Positions 53,229-60,639 of a DNA stretch of 64,000 nucleotides are shown here, in pieces. Each line of letters starts with the position of its first letter. The first letter of the stretch is position 1. The notes below the pieces were generated by a model. The model saw only the letters and a program-made list of their open reading frames with translations, did no database searches and was not told the origin of the DNA. The stretch lies in NCBI GenBank assembly GCA_965368815.1, contig CBDUOH010000002.1, forward strand, positions 1 through 64,000, read 5' to 3'. Both the position numbers and the translations under genes were made by a program. The stretch is from UBA5794 sp965368815. GTDB lineage: Bacteria; Actinomycetota; Acidimicrobiia; Spongiisociales; UBA5794.

Positions 53229-53999
53229 GTGCAAGCGCGATCACTACGCGAGGACCTTCTCGGCATAGAAGGGGTCGAAGGAGCGGACATCGATGGAGAC
53301 AATCAATCTCCGTCCGGTTTGCGAATTCGCATCTCTGAGGGTGCTGACCAGCACTATGTCGGCCAGGAAATCCGACGAGTTCTATCGGCCCATGGGCTTG
53401 GTACCGATACGAAACTGCCGGGCGAAGGGGCAGAATCCCATGCAGACGCCATGGCGTCCGTGTCGGACCTCGCTGCCGAGCAGGCCAAGGCAGCGACGCT
53501 CGTCTCAGTAGCCGAAAAGGAAAAGCCCGAGCCACGTCGGATCATCGACCTCACCGAGGAACCCGAGGATCAGGACGAGGCCGACGAGGAGTCCGAGGCC
53601 GTACAGACGCCTCCGGACAGAGGTCTCGTCGATCCCGATGTCCGCCGACCGGTGCGACCGGAGGTCTCCGTTGTGGGGATCGAGCGGGTATCGGTCGATG
53701 AGGGTCGCAACGGGATAACCGTGACCATCACGGCGACCGATGGGCGCTCCGAGACCGAGGCGGCCCGCGGAAGCGAAGGCGGCGTCGACCGTGCGGTGGT
53801 CATCGCGGCAGCACGGCTCGCGTCACCGAACCTTCCTGACCCCATGGTGATCGATGTGGACGAACGTCGCATCGAGGGCGTCGACATCGTCATGATCGTG
53901 CTCGACTGCAACGGCCGCATGGCCGCAGGGAGTTCCGTCATAGGTGCGGGTCGTGCGTATGCCTTGGCACGAGCGACCTGGGCGGCCGTCGCCGTCTGA
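53229..53999 (+). CDS. Conserved protein of unknown function with acidic linker
   Basis: A 256-residue soluble protein. N-terminal alpha-beta part (1-65), a Glu/Asp-rich linker (about 90-130), and a C-terminal alpha-beta domain (about 140-256) with GITVTITATDGRSETEA and AVVIAAARLASPNL blocks. Not assigned. GTG 53229 has GAAAGGGAG four bases upstream; GTG 53214 lies on the other side of that site. Confidence 0.65.
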   Translation: MQARSLREDLLGIEGVEGADIDGDNQSPSGLRIRISEGADQHYVGQEIRRVLSAHGLGTDTKLPGEGAESHADAMASVSDLAAEQAKAATLVSVAEKEKPEPRRIIDLTEEPEDQDEADEESEAVQTPPDRGLVDPDVRRPVRPEVSVVGIERVSVDEGRNGITVTITATDGRSETEAARGSEGGVDRAVVIAAARLASPNLPDPMVIDVDERRIEGVDIVMIVLDCNGRMAAGSSVIGAGRAYALARATWAAVAV

Positions 54000-54030
54000 G
54001 CCGTCGTGACCGTCCCGGCCGGCGGGATCG

Positions 54031-54564
54031 TCAGTCGGATCCGGTGGGCACGATCAGTTCAACAACGACATCCCGTGTCTCACGGTCGATGCCTGATACC
54101 GGAGTCGATGCAATCGCCGGGCTGACTGAGGGTTCGCTGTCGTCGGAAACGCCGAAAGCGGCGTGGTAGTCACTCACCCGGGCAACGATGTCACGGACCA
54201 CAAGCCTCGTATGGTCGGTGCCGGCGTCCGCGAGCAAGGCAAGATCATCTTCGCCGGTGGCGATGACGGTGACGTCGTTGGCCCGGATGTCGGAGATCAT
54301 GATTTCCTGGAGCACCTTGTCGGGCGACAGGGCCGAGAGGTCGGCGATGACGACGGCATCGACGGCACCGCTGCGCACGACGTCGAGGAGGGCCTTGAAA
54401 CCCGGTCGGTCGGTGTTGGCCGACGACGTGTGATGATCCTGGCACATGGCGATCAGTTCGTTCCCCGTGTCGCGTGCCCAACGTCGGATCCGTTCGCTTT
54501 GGGCGAACGCGGTGTCGGGGTCCTTGCGACCCGGCGTTTGTCGAACGTAGCCAGCTATACGCAT
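54031..54564 (-). CDS. Serine-recombinase-fold protein lacking catalytic residues
   Basis: A 177-residue protein with the resolvase N-terminal fold (RIAGYVRQTPGR, AFAQSERIRRWARDTGNEL, DRPGFKALLDVVRSGAVDAV). The catalytic serine position reads Thr after YVRQ, and the ADLSALSPD loop lacks the arginines of active enzymes (normally DRLSR). No DNA-binding helix-turn-helix follows. It is therefore probably not a recombinase but a regulatory or structural descendant. ATG 54564 has AGGAAGG upstream. Confidence 0.75.
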   Translation of the reverse strand: MRIAGYVRQTPGRKDPDTAFAQSERIRRWARDTGNELIAMCQDHHTSSANTDRPGFKALLDVVRSGAVDAVVIADLSALSPDKVLQEIMISDIRANDVTVIATGEDDLALLADAGTDHTRLVVRDIVARVSDYHAAFGVSDDSEPSVSPAIASTPVSGIDRETRDVVVELIVPTGSD

Positions 54565-54670
54565 GATGCCTTCCTGTACCCGCACGAGCCGTCCCGAGTC
54601 GGCCGCCCTGTGCCGCCTCGTGGTGTGGGGCCTTGCTGAGTCCGCGACGCCCCCGTGCCCGTGCTGTCGT

Positions 54671-54699
54671 AGTATCGCACCAGTGCGCATCGTGGTCAA
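54671..54699 (-). promoter_or_regulatory. Promoter of the recombinase-like gene with dyad in spacer
   Basis: Minus strand TTGACC (54699-54694), 17-base spacer, GATACT (54676-54671). Inside the spacer is a perfect dyad CGCAC-CA-GTGCG (54676-54687). The leader to ATG 54564 would be about 100 bases. The rest of 54565-54809 shows no other gene. Confidence 0.5.
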
Positions 54700-54809
54700 C
54701 GACGGTCGGAGAGTAGTCGGGCTGTGTCGATCGGTGGACGTCGTCCGGGCCGGGCTGCCGTTGTCCGCCGTCCTGCAGTTCCTGACACCCGTGGTACGAT
54801 TTCGCCCGT

Positions 54810-55298
54810 ATGAGAACGCTGGTCCTCAACGCATCGAACGAGCCTCTCTCCGTCGTTTCGGCACGGCGGGCAGTGGTTTTGCTGCTGCGTGATCGCGCTG
54901 ACGTCATCGCTCCGTCCGAATTGACCTGGAGGGCCGAAGCCGAATCCTTCACGGTTCCATCCGTTGTTCGACTCCGTCGGTATGTGCCGGTTCCGTACCG
55001 TCGGTCCGTCCCGATCTCACGGCGAGCGATCTTCCTGCGGGACGAGAACCGGTGCCAGTACTGCGGCAAGCATGCCGAGAACGTCGATCACGTGATACCG
55101 AAGGTGCAGGGAGGGAAACACCGATGGAACAACGTGGTCGCCTCGTGTCGGCGATGCAACACCAGGAAGGGTGGTCGAACACCATCCCAGGCAGGGCTCG
55201 AACTCAGGCGTCCACCATCGGCACCCGGCAGGTTCGATTGGGTCTACGTCGCTGCGGGCGGCAGGGCGGAACAGGACTGGCAGCCCTACCTCAGCTGA
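54810..55298 (+). CDS. HNH endonuclease
   Basis: A 162-residue protein with an HNH/zinc-finger nuclease domain: C82xxC85 (CQYCG), VDHVIPKVQGGKHRWNN with the D93-H94 pair, and C113xxC116 (CRRC). Actinobacterial HNH proteins of this size are common chromosomal genes with unknown substrate. TACGAT lies nine bases before the ATG. Confidence 0.88.
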   Translation: MRTLVLNASNEPLSVVSARRAVVLLLRDRADVIAPSELTWRAEAESFTVPSVVRLRRYVPVPYRRSVPISRRAIFLRDENRCQYCGKHAENVDHVIPKVQGGKHRWNNVVASCRRCNTRKGGRTPSQAGLELRRPPSAPGRFDWVYVAAGGRAEQDWQPYLS

Positions 55299-55313
55299 TC
55301 GCGGAATCCGTAG

Positions 55314-55826
55314 TTATCGGATGACCAGCACAGGGCACGGCGACCGTCGGACGAGCTTGGACCCGGTCGACCCGAGGAGTCCCTGGAATGCGCCATGACC
55401 GTGTGACCCGACCACGATGACGTCGGCTTCGAGTTCGAGTGCCAACGCGATGATGTCGTCTGCGGGATCGTCGCCCTCGCGAACCATCGATTCTGCGGTT
55501 CCCCCGCCTGCCCGGATTGCTTCCACGACAGGTCGGCAGAACGCGACCCTCTTGTCCCCGAGGTACTGAGCCACGACGGCATCGTCGCCCGGCCAACCTC
55601 GCGGCGTACCGCTTTGTCCCGAACGCGCCTCGACATACTCGGCATCCGCATCGACCGCAACAGGGGCCGATTCGCCGTACTGCGCTCGAAGATCGGTGAT
55701 CAGAGTCCGGGGGACGCGCACAACTGTCGCCACGGTCGTCGTGCCGTCGGATCCTGCAAGCGCGGAAGCAAACGCCGCCGCCCTGTCGGTGTCTATCGAG
55801 CCGTCCGTAGCAACGAGTACATGCAT
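55314..55826 (-). CDS. Universal stress protein (UspA family)
   Basis: A 170-residue single-domain Usp with HVLVATDGS at the start and the ATP-binding motif VVGSHGHGAFQGLLGSTGSK at the end, then CPVLVIR. The longer middle loop (about 50-75) is unusual. GGAGGAT precedes the ATG. Confidence 0.9.
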   Translation of the reverse strand: MHVLVATDGSIDTDRAAAFASALAGSDGTTTVATVVRVPRTLITDLRAQYGESAPVAVDADAEYVEARSGQSGTPRGWPGDDAVVAQYLGDKRVAFCRPVVEAIRAGGGTAESMVREGDDPADDIIALALELEADVIVVGSHGHGAFQGLLGSTGSKLVRRSPCPVLVIR

Positions 55827-55862
55827 GGTGATCCTCCCGCGAATCGGTTTGCCACCGACAGG

Positions 55863-56645
55863 CTAGGCGGAAACACCGTGCGCTCGCGCAATACCGGCCA
55901 GAGTCGGCACGTCCAGTCCCGCCTCGCCGGCATGCCGAAGCGCCCGCGCAAGACGCCGCGGGGCGGACCGGCCCGTGGTTCCGTGGTCCGGATCGGCCTC
56001 GAACGCGGCCACCATCGTGGCATAGGCACCGGCCGCGTCGATGGGTCCTCCGACGAGATATTCCTGGATCGCAAGTACTTCGTCCCCGACACTGCGCGCA
56101 AGACTCTCGTGGCCGGTCCAGAGCTCTGAGACGGTGCCGCCGGTTTCGAGGCCGGCGATGTTCGCGACAAGGATGTACAGGTTCTTCGCGATCAGCGCCT
56201 CGACGAGCTGATCGTCGGTGACAGCGATCGCCGCGATCCCCGCGCCGATCAATGAGTCGACCACGAAGTCCGCCTTCGGACCACAGACCGGAGTCGGGAT
56301 GATCACATTGGTGTCGATACCCGGCTTCTTCTCGAACCACACCACCGCAACCGTGGGGTTGTCGATGCCGTGCCTGTGCCAATCGCGGGGGAGTAGCTCG
56401 TTCTGGATCAACCCGACTCGATCGCGCCAGGGGTCAGGCATCGATGCAAGCACCGCATCCAGGTCGTCCTCGCCGACGGTGACCAGAACCAGCTCCGGAT
56501 CCGGAAGCTCGGATGCCACGGAGTCGGCGCTCATCGAGCGTGTCACGGGAACGACGGGTCGACCACCTTTGAGAAACGCCTTGGCGAACACGCCGCCCAT
56601 CTCGCCGACGCCGAACAGAACCACGGGTGAGTCATATGCATCCAT
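55863..56645 (-). CDS. Ketopantoate-reductase-like NAD(P)-binding protein
   Basis: A 260-residue protein with the Rossmann start VVLFGVGEMGGVFAKAFLKG and a helical C-terminal domain with KNLYILVANIAGL, resembling 2-dehydropantoate 2-reductases. The family's conserved catalytic lysine/glutamate pattern is only partly visible, so the substrate is open. TACGCT lies seven bases before the ATG (leaderless). Confidence 0.75.
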   Translation of the reverse strand: MDAYDSPVVLFGVGEMGGVFAKAFLKGGRPVVPVTRSMSADSVASELPDPELVLVTVGEDDLDAVLASMPDPWRDRVGLIQNELLPRDWHRHGIDNPTVAVVWFEKKPGIDTNVIIPTPVCGPKADFVVDSLIGAGIAAIAVTDDQLVEALIAKNLYILVANIAGLETGGTVSELWTGHESLARSVGDEVLAIQEYLVGGPIDAAGAYATMVAAFEADPDHGTTGRSAPRRLARALRHAGEAGLDVPTLAGIARAHGVSA

Positions 56646-56691
56646 ACCGGCGAGCGTAACCGTCCGACGAACCTGGCAACCGCAGCGTCGG

Positions 56692-57501
56692 TCAGCTCTT
56701 TGCGCCGACTCGCTTGTATTTGCGGGTGGCGAGCGGGACGAAGACGATCAGGATGATCGCGATCCAGATGAGTGTGTACGCGATCGGATTCTGGAGGGGC
56801 CAGGCCGAGGGTTCGGGCGTACCGACCGGGATGTTTCCGAACAGCTCCCTGGCGGCCTGTGTGACCGACGACACCGGATTCCACTCGGCGAACACCCGCA
56901 AAGGTGTCGGCAGATTGTCGGAAGGAACGAACGTGTTGGCGATGAAGGTCAGTGGGAAGATCACCATGAATGAGGCATTGTTGATGACCTCGACACTCGG
57001 CACCGACAGTCCGACAAGCGCCATGATCCACGAGAAGGCGTAGGCGAACAACAACAGGAGTCCGAATCCGACCAGCGCACTCATGAAACCGTTGTGGATC
57101 CGCCAGCCGACCACGAGTCCGGTCAGCGCCATGATCACCAGTGACAGGACGTTGTAGATGACGTCGCTTGCGGTTCTCCCGAAGACGACCGCCGACTGCG
57201 ACATCGGCAGCGACCGGAACCGGTTGATGATGCCCTTCTGCATGTCCTCGGCGAGTCCGGCACCGGTGAACGTGGCGCCGAAGATCACCGTCTGGGCAAA
57301 GATGCCACCGATGAGGAATTCCTTGTACGAACCACCGGGAACATCGATCGAGCCGCCGAACACGAAGGCGAACAGCAGGACGAACATGATCGGGGAGATC
57401 AGAACGAACACGAGCACTTCGGGTACCCGGATGATCTTGATGACGTTGCGCTTCGCAACGACGGAACCGTCGGCAAATGCCATCTTGAGTCGTTCCATCA
57501 T
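56692..57501 (-). CDS. ABC-2 type exporter permease (DrrB-like)
   Basis: A 269-residue membrane protein with six helices and the ABC-2 pattern of drug or lipid exporters; VFGRTASDVIYNVLSLVIMA and NTFVPSDNLPTPLR are typical of DrrB. Its start overlaps the ATPase stop by four bases, giving an ATPase-permease pair. Confidence 0.9.
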   Translation of the reverse strand: MMERLKMAFADGSVVAKRNVIKIIRVPEVLVFVLISPIMFVLLFAFVFGGSIDVPGGSYKEFLIGGIFAQTVIFGATFTGAGLAEDMQKGIINRFRSLPMSQSAVVFGRTASDVIYNVLSLVIMALTGLVVGWRIHNGFMSALVGFGLLLLFAYAFSWIMALVGLSVPSVEVINNASFMVIFPLTFIANTFVPSDNLPTPLRVFAEWNPVSSVTQAARELFGNIPVGTPEPSAWPLQNPIAYTLIWIAIILIVFVPLATRKYKRVGAKS

Positions 57502-58463
57502 GCCACCTCCTCGGTCGCCGCTTCTTCACTCGTGTGACCCGTCAGGGACAAGAAGACGTCATCGAGGGTCGGTCGCCGCAGACCCACATCGCGCAGTCCG
57601 ATTCCTGCGTTGTCGAGTGATCGCAGCGCCGCCGTGAGCGTTGCCGCACCACCGGTGATGGGAACCACAAGCGATCGGGCGCGCTGATCCGTGTGGATCT
57701 CGCCCGCGGCGAGGGGGGTCAGCGCCGTGACCGCCGAGTCGAACTCGGAGTCGTCGTCGATCGTCACCTCGATGCGCTCACCGCCGACCTGGGACTTGAG
57801 CGCATCTGCGGTGCCGTGCGCGATCTCCCTTCCATGGTCGATCACGACGATGTCATCGGCGAGGTGATCCGCTTCCTCGAGGTACTGCGTCGTGAGGAGC
57901 AGCGTCGTGCCCTGACCGACGAGCGTCTTGATCACGTCCCATAGTCCGATGCGGCTTCGGGGGTCGAGTCCAGTCGTCGGTTCATCGAGGAACAGCACGG
58001 GTGGCGCCGCGACGAGGGCGCCTGCGAGGTCGAGTCTGCGGCGCATACCTCCCGAATAGGTCTTGACCGGCCGATCGGCTGCATCGGCGAGGTCGAATCG
58101 ATCGAGGAGCTCACGGGACCGAGCCTTCGAGGCAGGCTTCCCGAGGTGATAGAGCCGTCCGATCATGTCGAGGTTCTCGTACCCGGTGAGATGTTCATCG
58201 ACGGCTGCGTACTGGCCCGACAGGCCGATGACGCTGCGGACCTTCTCGGGCTCGCTGAACACGTCGACACCAGCGACGGTGGCGGACCCTGCGTCGGGTG
58301 TGAGCAGTGTCGTGAGAATCGACACGGCGGTCGTCTTGCCCGCACCGTTGGGGCCGAGCAGCCCGAGCACCGTACCCCCGGGGACCTCGAGATCAAGCCC
58401 GCCGAGGGCGGTCACCTTCCCGTACATCTTGACGAGACCTTCGGCCTCAATGACAGCTGCCAC
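57498..58463 (-). CDS. ABC transporter ATPase (DrrA-like)
   Basis: A 321-residue ATPase: Walker A GLLGPNGAGKTTAVSIL, signature TYSGGMRRRLDLA, Walker B PPVLFLDEPTTGLDP, switch LLLTTQYLEEADHLADDIVV, and the C-terminal DrrA-type regulatory domain (to DVFLSLTGHT). GTG 58463 follows AGGAGG by four bases; the long open frame to 59150 runs across mraZ and is rejected. Likely exports a lipid or drug. Confidence 0.93.
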   Translation of the reverse strand: MAAVIEAEGLVKMYGKVTALGGLDLEVPGGTVLGLLGPNGAGKTTAVSILTTLLTPDAGSATVAGVDVFSEPEKVRSVIGLSGQYAAVDEHLTGYENLDMIGRLYHLGKPASKARSRELLDRFDLADAADRPVKTYSGGMRRRLDLAGALVAAPPVLFLDEPTTGLDPRSRIGLWDVIKTLVGQGTTLLLTTQYLEEADHLADDIVVIDHGREIAHGTADALKSQVGGERIEVTIDDDSEFDSAVTALTPLAAGEIHTDQRARSLVVPITGGAATLTAALRSLDNAGIGLRDVGLRRPTLDDVFLSLTGHTSEEAATEEVA

Positions 58464-58586
58464 ACATCCTCCTCGCGACCGGCATGACATTAGGACGCCG
58501 GTGTGACACATATGAACGGAATCGCCGGATGCGATCGTCGCCGACCCGCGCCACGGGCATGGATGGGCGCAAAAGGGTCCATTGTG

Positions 58587-58615
58587 TTGACAAGTGGCGC
58601 GTGGTGGGGCATAGT
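58587..58615 (+). promoter_or_regulatory. mraZ promoter
   Basis: TTGACA (58587-58592), 17-base spacer, CATAGT (58610-58615). Predicted start near 58622. It drives the division and wall cluster. Confidence 0.65.
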
Positions 58616-58629
58616 GGGGGTCCGTGGGA
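58595..58629 (+). promoter_or_regulatory. MraZ operator: TGGGN boxes at 10-bp spacing
   Basis: TGGCG (58595), TGGGG (58605), TGGGG (58615) and TGGGA (58625) begin every 10 bases, the known MraZ box layout. They cover the spacer, the -10 and the transcription start, so MraZ binding should repress its own operon. Confidence 0.8.
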
Positions 58630-58652
58630 GATAATGATGGAGATTCCACCAT

Positions 58653-59084
58653 ATGTTTTTGGGCGAATACAGCCATTCGCTGGACGACAAAGGGCGCATT
58701 GTGATGCCGGCGAAATTTCGCGCCGGTCTCGATCGCGGTCTCGTCGTCACGAAGGGCCAGGAGCGTTGTCTCTACGTGTTCCCGATGGACGTATGGGATT
58801 CCGAATCCGAGCGGGTTCGAAAGCTCCCTCGCACCGACAAGCGGGCCCGCAACTATTCGCGTTCGTTCTTCGCCTCGGCCTCCGACCAATCGATGGATCG
58901 CGCCGGCCGCTGTCAGATCCCCGAGCCGCTCAGGCTCTACGCGGGGCTCGGCAAGGACGTCACCGTGGTCGGCGTGTCCGATCGCATCGAGATCTGGGAC
59001 ACGGCGACGTGGCAATCCGTCGCCGCCGAAGCCGACGAGTACTACGCCGGTATCGAGGAGGTGCTTTCGGAGGAAGGCATTTGA
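58653..59084 (+). CDS. mraZ: Transcriptional regulator MraZ
   Basis: A 143-residue protein with two AbrB-like DNA-binding halves, MFLGEYSHSLDDKGRIVMP and FFASASDQSMDRAGRCQIP. It self-assembles into rings that bind periodic TGGGN boxes; such boxes lie directly upstream. First gene of the division cluster. Confidence 0.96.
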   Translation: MFLGEYSHSLDDKGRIVMPAKFRAGLDRGLVVTKGQERCLYVFPMDVWDSESERVRKLPRTDKRARNYSRSFFASASDQSMDRAGRCQIPEPLRLYAGLGKDVTVVGVSDRIEIWDTATWQSVAAEADEYYAGIEEVLSEEGI

Positions 59085-59129
59085 CACACAAGGAAGACAA
59101 CAACGACCGATCGATGTGGGCTGGCTCGT

Positions 59130-59210
59130 GGTCAGTCCCCCGGATGCCAATTGGGAGGCCCCTTACTCCGCCCGCTTCCATGTTGGCGCCAGCGCTCCGG
59201 GGGGCTGACC
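59130..59210 (+). ncRNA. Long hairpin in the rsmH 5' region, mraW-motif-like
   Basis: A 15-bp stem with one G-U pair joins 59130-59144 to 59196-59210, ending exactly before the rsmH ATG. An inner helix GCCAA/TTGGC (59146-59150, 59183-59187) extends it. The G-rich ribosome site of rsmH lies in the 3' arm, so the fold would hide it. A conserved mraW RNA motif has been described in front of this gene in actinobacteria; identity with it is inferred from position and shape. Confidence 0.6.
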
Positions 59211-60143
59211 ATGGATCAGCCCACGCACGATCAGGGGTATCACACCCCGGTGATGGTCGACGAGACACTGTCCTGGCTCGCTCCGGCGGCCGAGGGATGG
59301 ATCGTCGACGGCACCTTCGGTGGGGGAGGGCATAGCCGTGCTCTTCTCGACCGCTATCGGGACGTATCGATCATCGGCATCGACCGCGATCCGGACGCTC
59401 TCGCCCAGGCCTTCGGTGACGATCGGCTCACCGTCGTTGCTGGGAACTACCGCGACATCGACGAAGTGCTCGGCTCGGCCGGGTTCCCTGAACTCGTTGA
59501 AGGGATCCTGCTCGATCTCGGGGTGTCGTCGCATCAACTCGATGTCGCGGACAGAGGTTTCTCCTACCACGCGGACGGTCCGCTCGACATGCGCATGGAC
59601 ACGTCGGGTGGTCCGACCGCTGCGGATCTGGTCAACACCTCCGACGTCGCCGCACTCACGTCGATCTTCCAACGGTACGGCGAGGAGAAGTTCGCACGAC
59701 GGATCGCGGCGGCCATCGTCGATCAGCGACCGTTCCGAACCACCTCGGAGCTGGTGTCATGCATCAGCGCCGCCGTCCCAGCGGCGGCGAGACGTGCGAA
59801 GCATCCGGCCCGTAGGGTTTTCCAGGCTCTTCGGATCGCGGTCAATGACGAATTGGCCGGTGTCGCCGATGTCATGGTCTCCGGGCCGATGCATCTCGCT
59901 CCCGGCGGGAGGATGGTCGTGATGGCCTACCACTCCCTCGAGGATCGCATCGTCAAGCGGGCATTCGCTGATCTCGCCAGAGGGTGCACCTGTCCACCCG
60001 ATCTTCCGGCGTGCGCCTGCGGTGCTGATCCCGACTTCCGTGTTCTCACCCCCAAAGCTGTCAAGCCGTCGCCGGCTGAAGTTGCGTCCAATCCACGCGC
60101 GCGAAGCGCAGTACTCCGTGTTCTTGAAAGGAAGACCCCATGA
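59211..60143 (+). CDS. rsmH: 16S rRNA (cytosine-N4)-methyltransferase RsmH (MraW)
   Basis: Methylates C1402 of 16S rRNA. The 310-residue protein has YHTPVMVDETLSWL at the N-terminus, SAM motif IVDGTFGGGGHSRALL, ILLDLGVSSHQLD, DMRMD and the end block GGRMVVMAYHSLEDRIVK. ATG 59211 is chosen since it begins the conserved part; the frame to 59151 runs through the hairpin. Confidence 0.96.
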   Translation: MDQPTHDQGYHTPVMVDETLSWLAPAAEGWIVDGTFGGGGHSRALLDRYRDVSIIGIDRDPDALAQAFGDDRLTVVAGNYRDIDEVLGSAGFPELVEGILLDLGVSSHQLDVADRGFSYHADGPLDMRMDTSGGPTAADLVNTSDVAALTSIFQRYGEEKFARRIAAAIVDQRPFRTTSELVSCISAAVPAAARRAKHPARRVFQALRIAVNDELAGVADVMVSGPMHLAPGGRMVVMAYHSLEDRIVKRAFADLARGCTCPPDLPACACGADPDFRVLTPKAVKPSPAEVASNPRARSAVLRVLERKTP

Positions 60144-60541
60144 CAACCCAAGTTGCGCCACGGCTGCGCTCGAGAAGGTCCGCCCGTGATGTCGCGGCCG
60201 TCGAGGCAGCGACACCACGGCTTTTCCCCCTGGCGTTCTTTGTGATCGCCGTCGTGGTGGTGTTCTTCCTCATGATCTACCTCAGGATCGCCCTCGACCG
60301 GTCGGCATTCGAACTCGACGCTGTGGAACGTCAGATCACCCTCGAGGAATCCCGCCAGCTCGATCTGCGGCTTGAGCTTGCGTCGCTCCAGGATCCGCTG
60401 AGAATCGCCACCGAGGCAACGAACATGGGGATGACCTATCCCGATGAACGCGTCCCCGTCATCGTCAACGGGCTCGACCCACAGATCGCCCCACCACTCA
60501 TCGAGTCTCCGGTCAGAGCGCTTGAGGGCGCCCGACCCTGA
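60140..60541 (+). CDS. ftsL: FtsL-like septum protein
   Basis: A 133-residue bitopic membrane protein: basic cytoplasmic tail, one helix (LFPLAFFVIAVVVVFFLMIY), then an extracytoplasmic coiled coil (60-100) and a proline-rich tail. Sequence identity to FtsL is low, as usual, but position between rsmH and ftsI fits. ATGA overlap with rsmH and GAAAGGAAG upstream. Confidence 0.82.
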   Translation: MTTQVAPRLRSRRSARDVAAVEAATPRLFPLAFFVIAVVVVFFLMIYLRIALDRSAFELDAVERQITLEESRQLDLRLELASLQDPLRIATEATNMGMTYPDERVPVIVNGLDPQIAPPLIESPVRALEGARP

Positions 60542-60564
60542 TCAACAACCGACGAGGACACAAC

Positions 60565-60639
60565 ATGACACAGACCGTGCCGAGCGCTGACGGCGGGTCG
60601 CGAGCGGACCTTCGTGGCCGACTGGGGCCACCGTCGTGA
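60565..60639 (+). CDS. 24-residue ORF between ftsL and ftsI
   Basis: MTQTVPSADGGSRADLRGRL and four more residues, ending in a TGA that overlaps the ftsI GTG as GTGA. GAGGAC lies about seven bases before its ATG, whereas ftsI itself has almost no ribosome site. It could be a real micropeptide or a translational coupler for ftsI. Confidence 0.45.
   Translation: MTQTVPSADGGSRADLRGRLGPPS

Noticed and set aside
54031..55298. Recombinase-like plus HNH genes as a mobile element
   Set aside because: No terminal repeats, no attachment-site duplication, no HTH, and the recombinase active site is lost.
58464..59150. Extension of the ABC ATPase frame across mraZ
   Set aside because: Runs antisense to mraZ and its promoter; GTG 58463 has a strong ribosome site.
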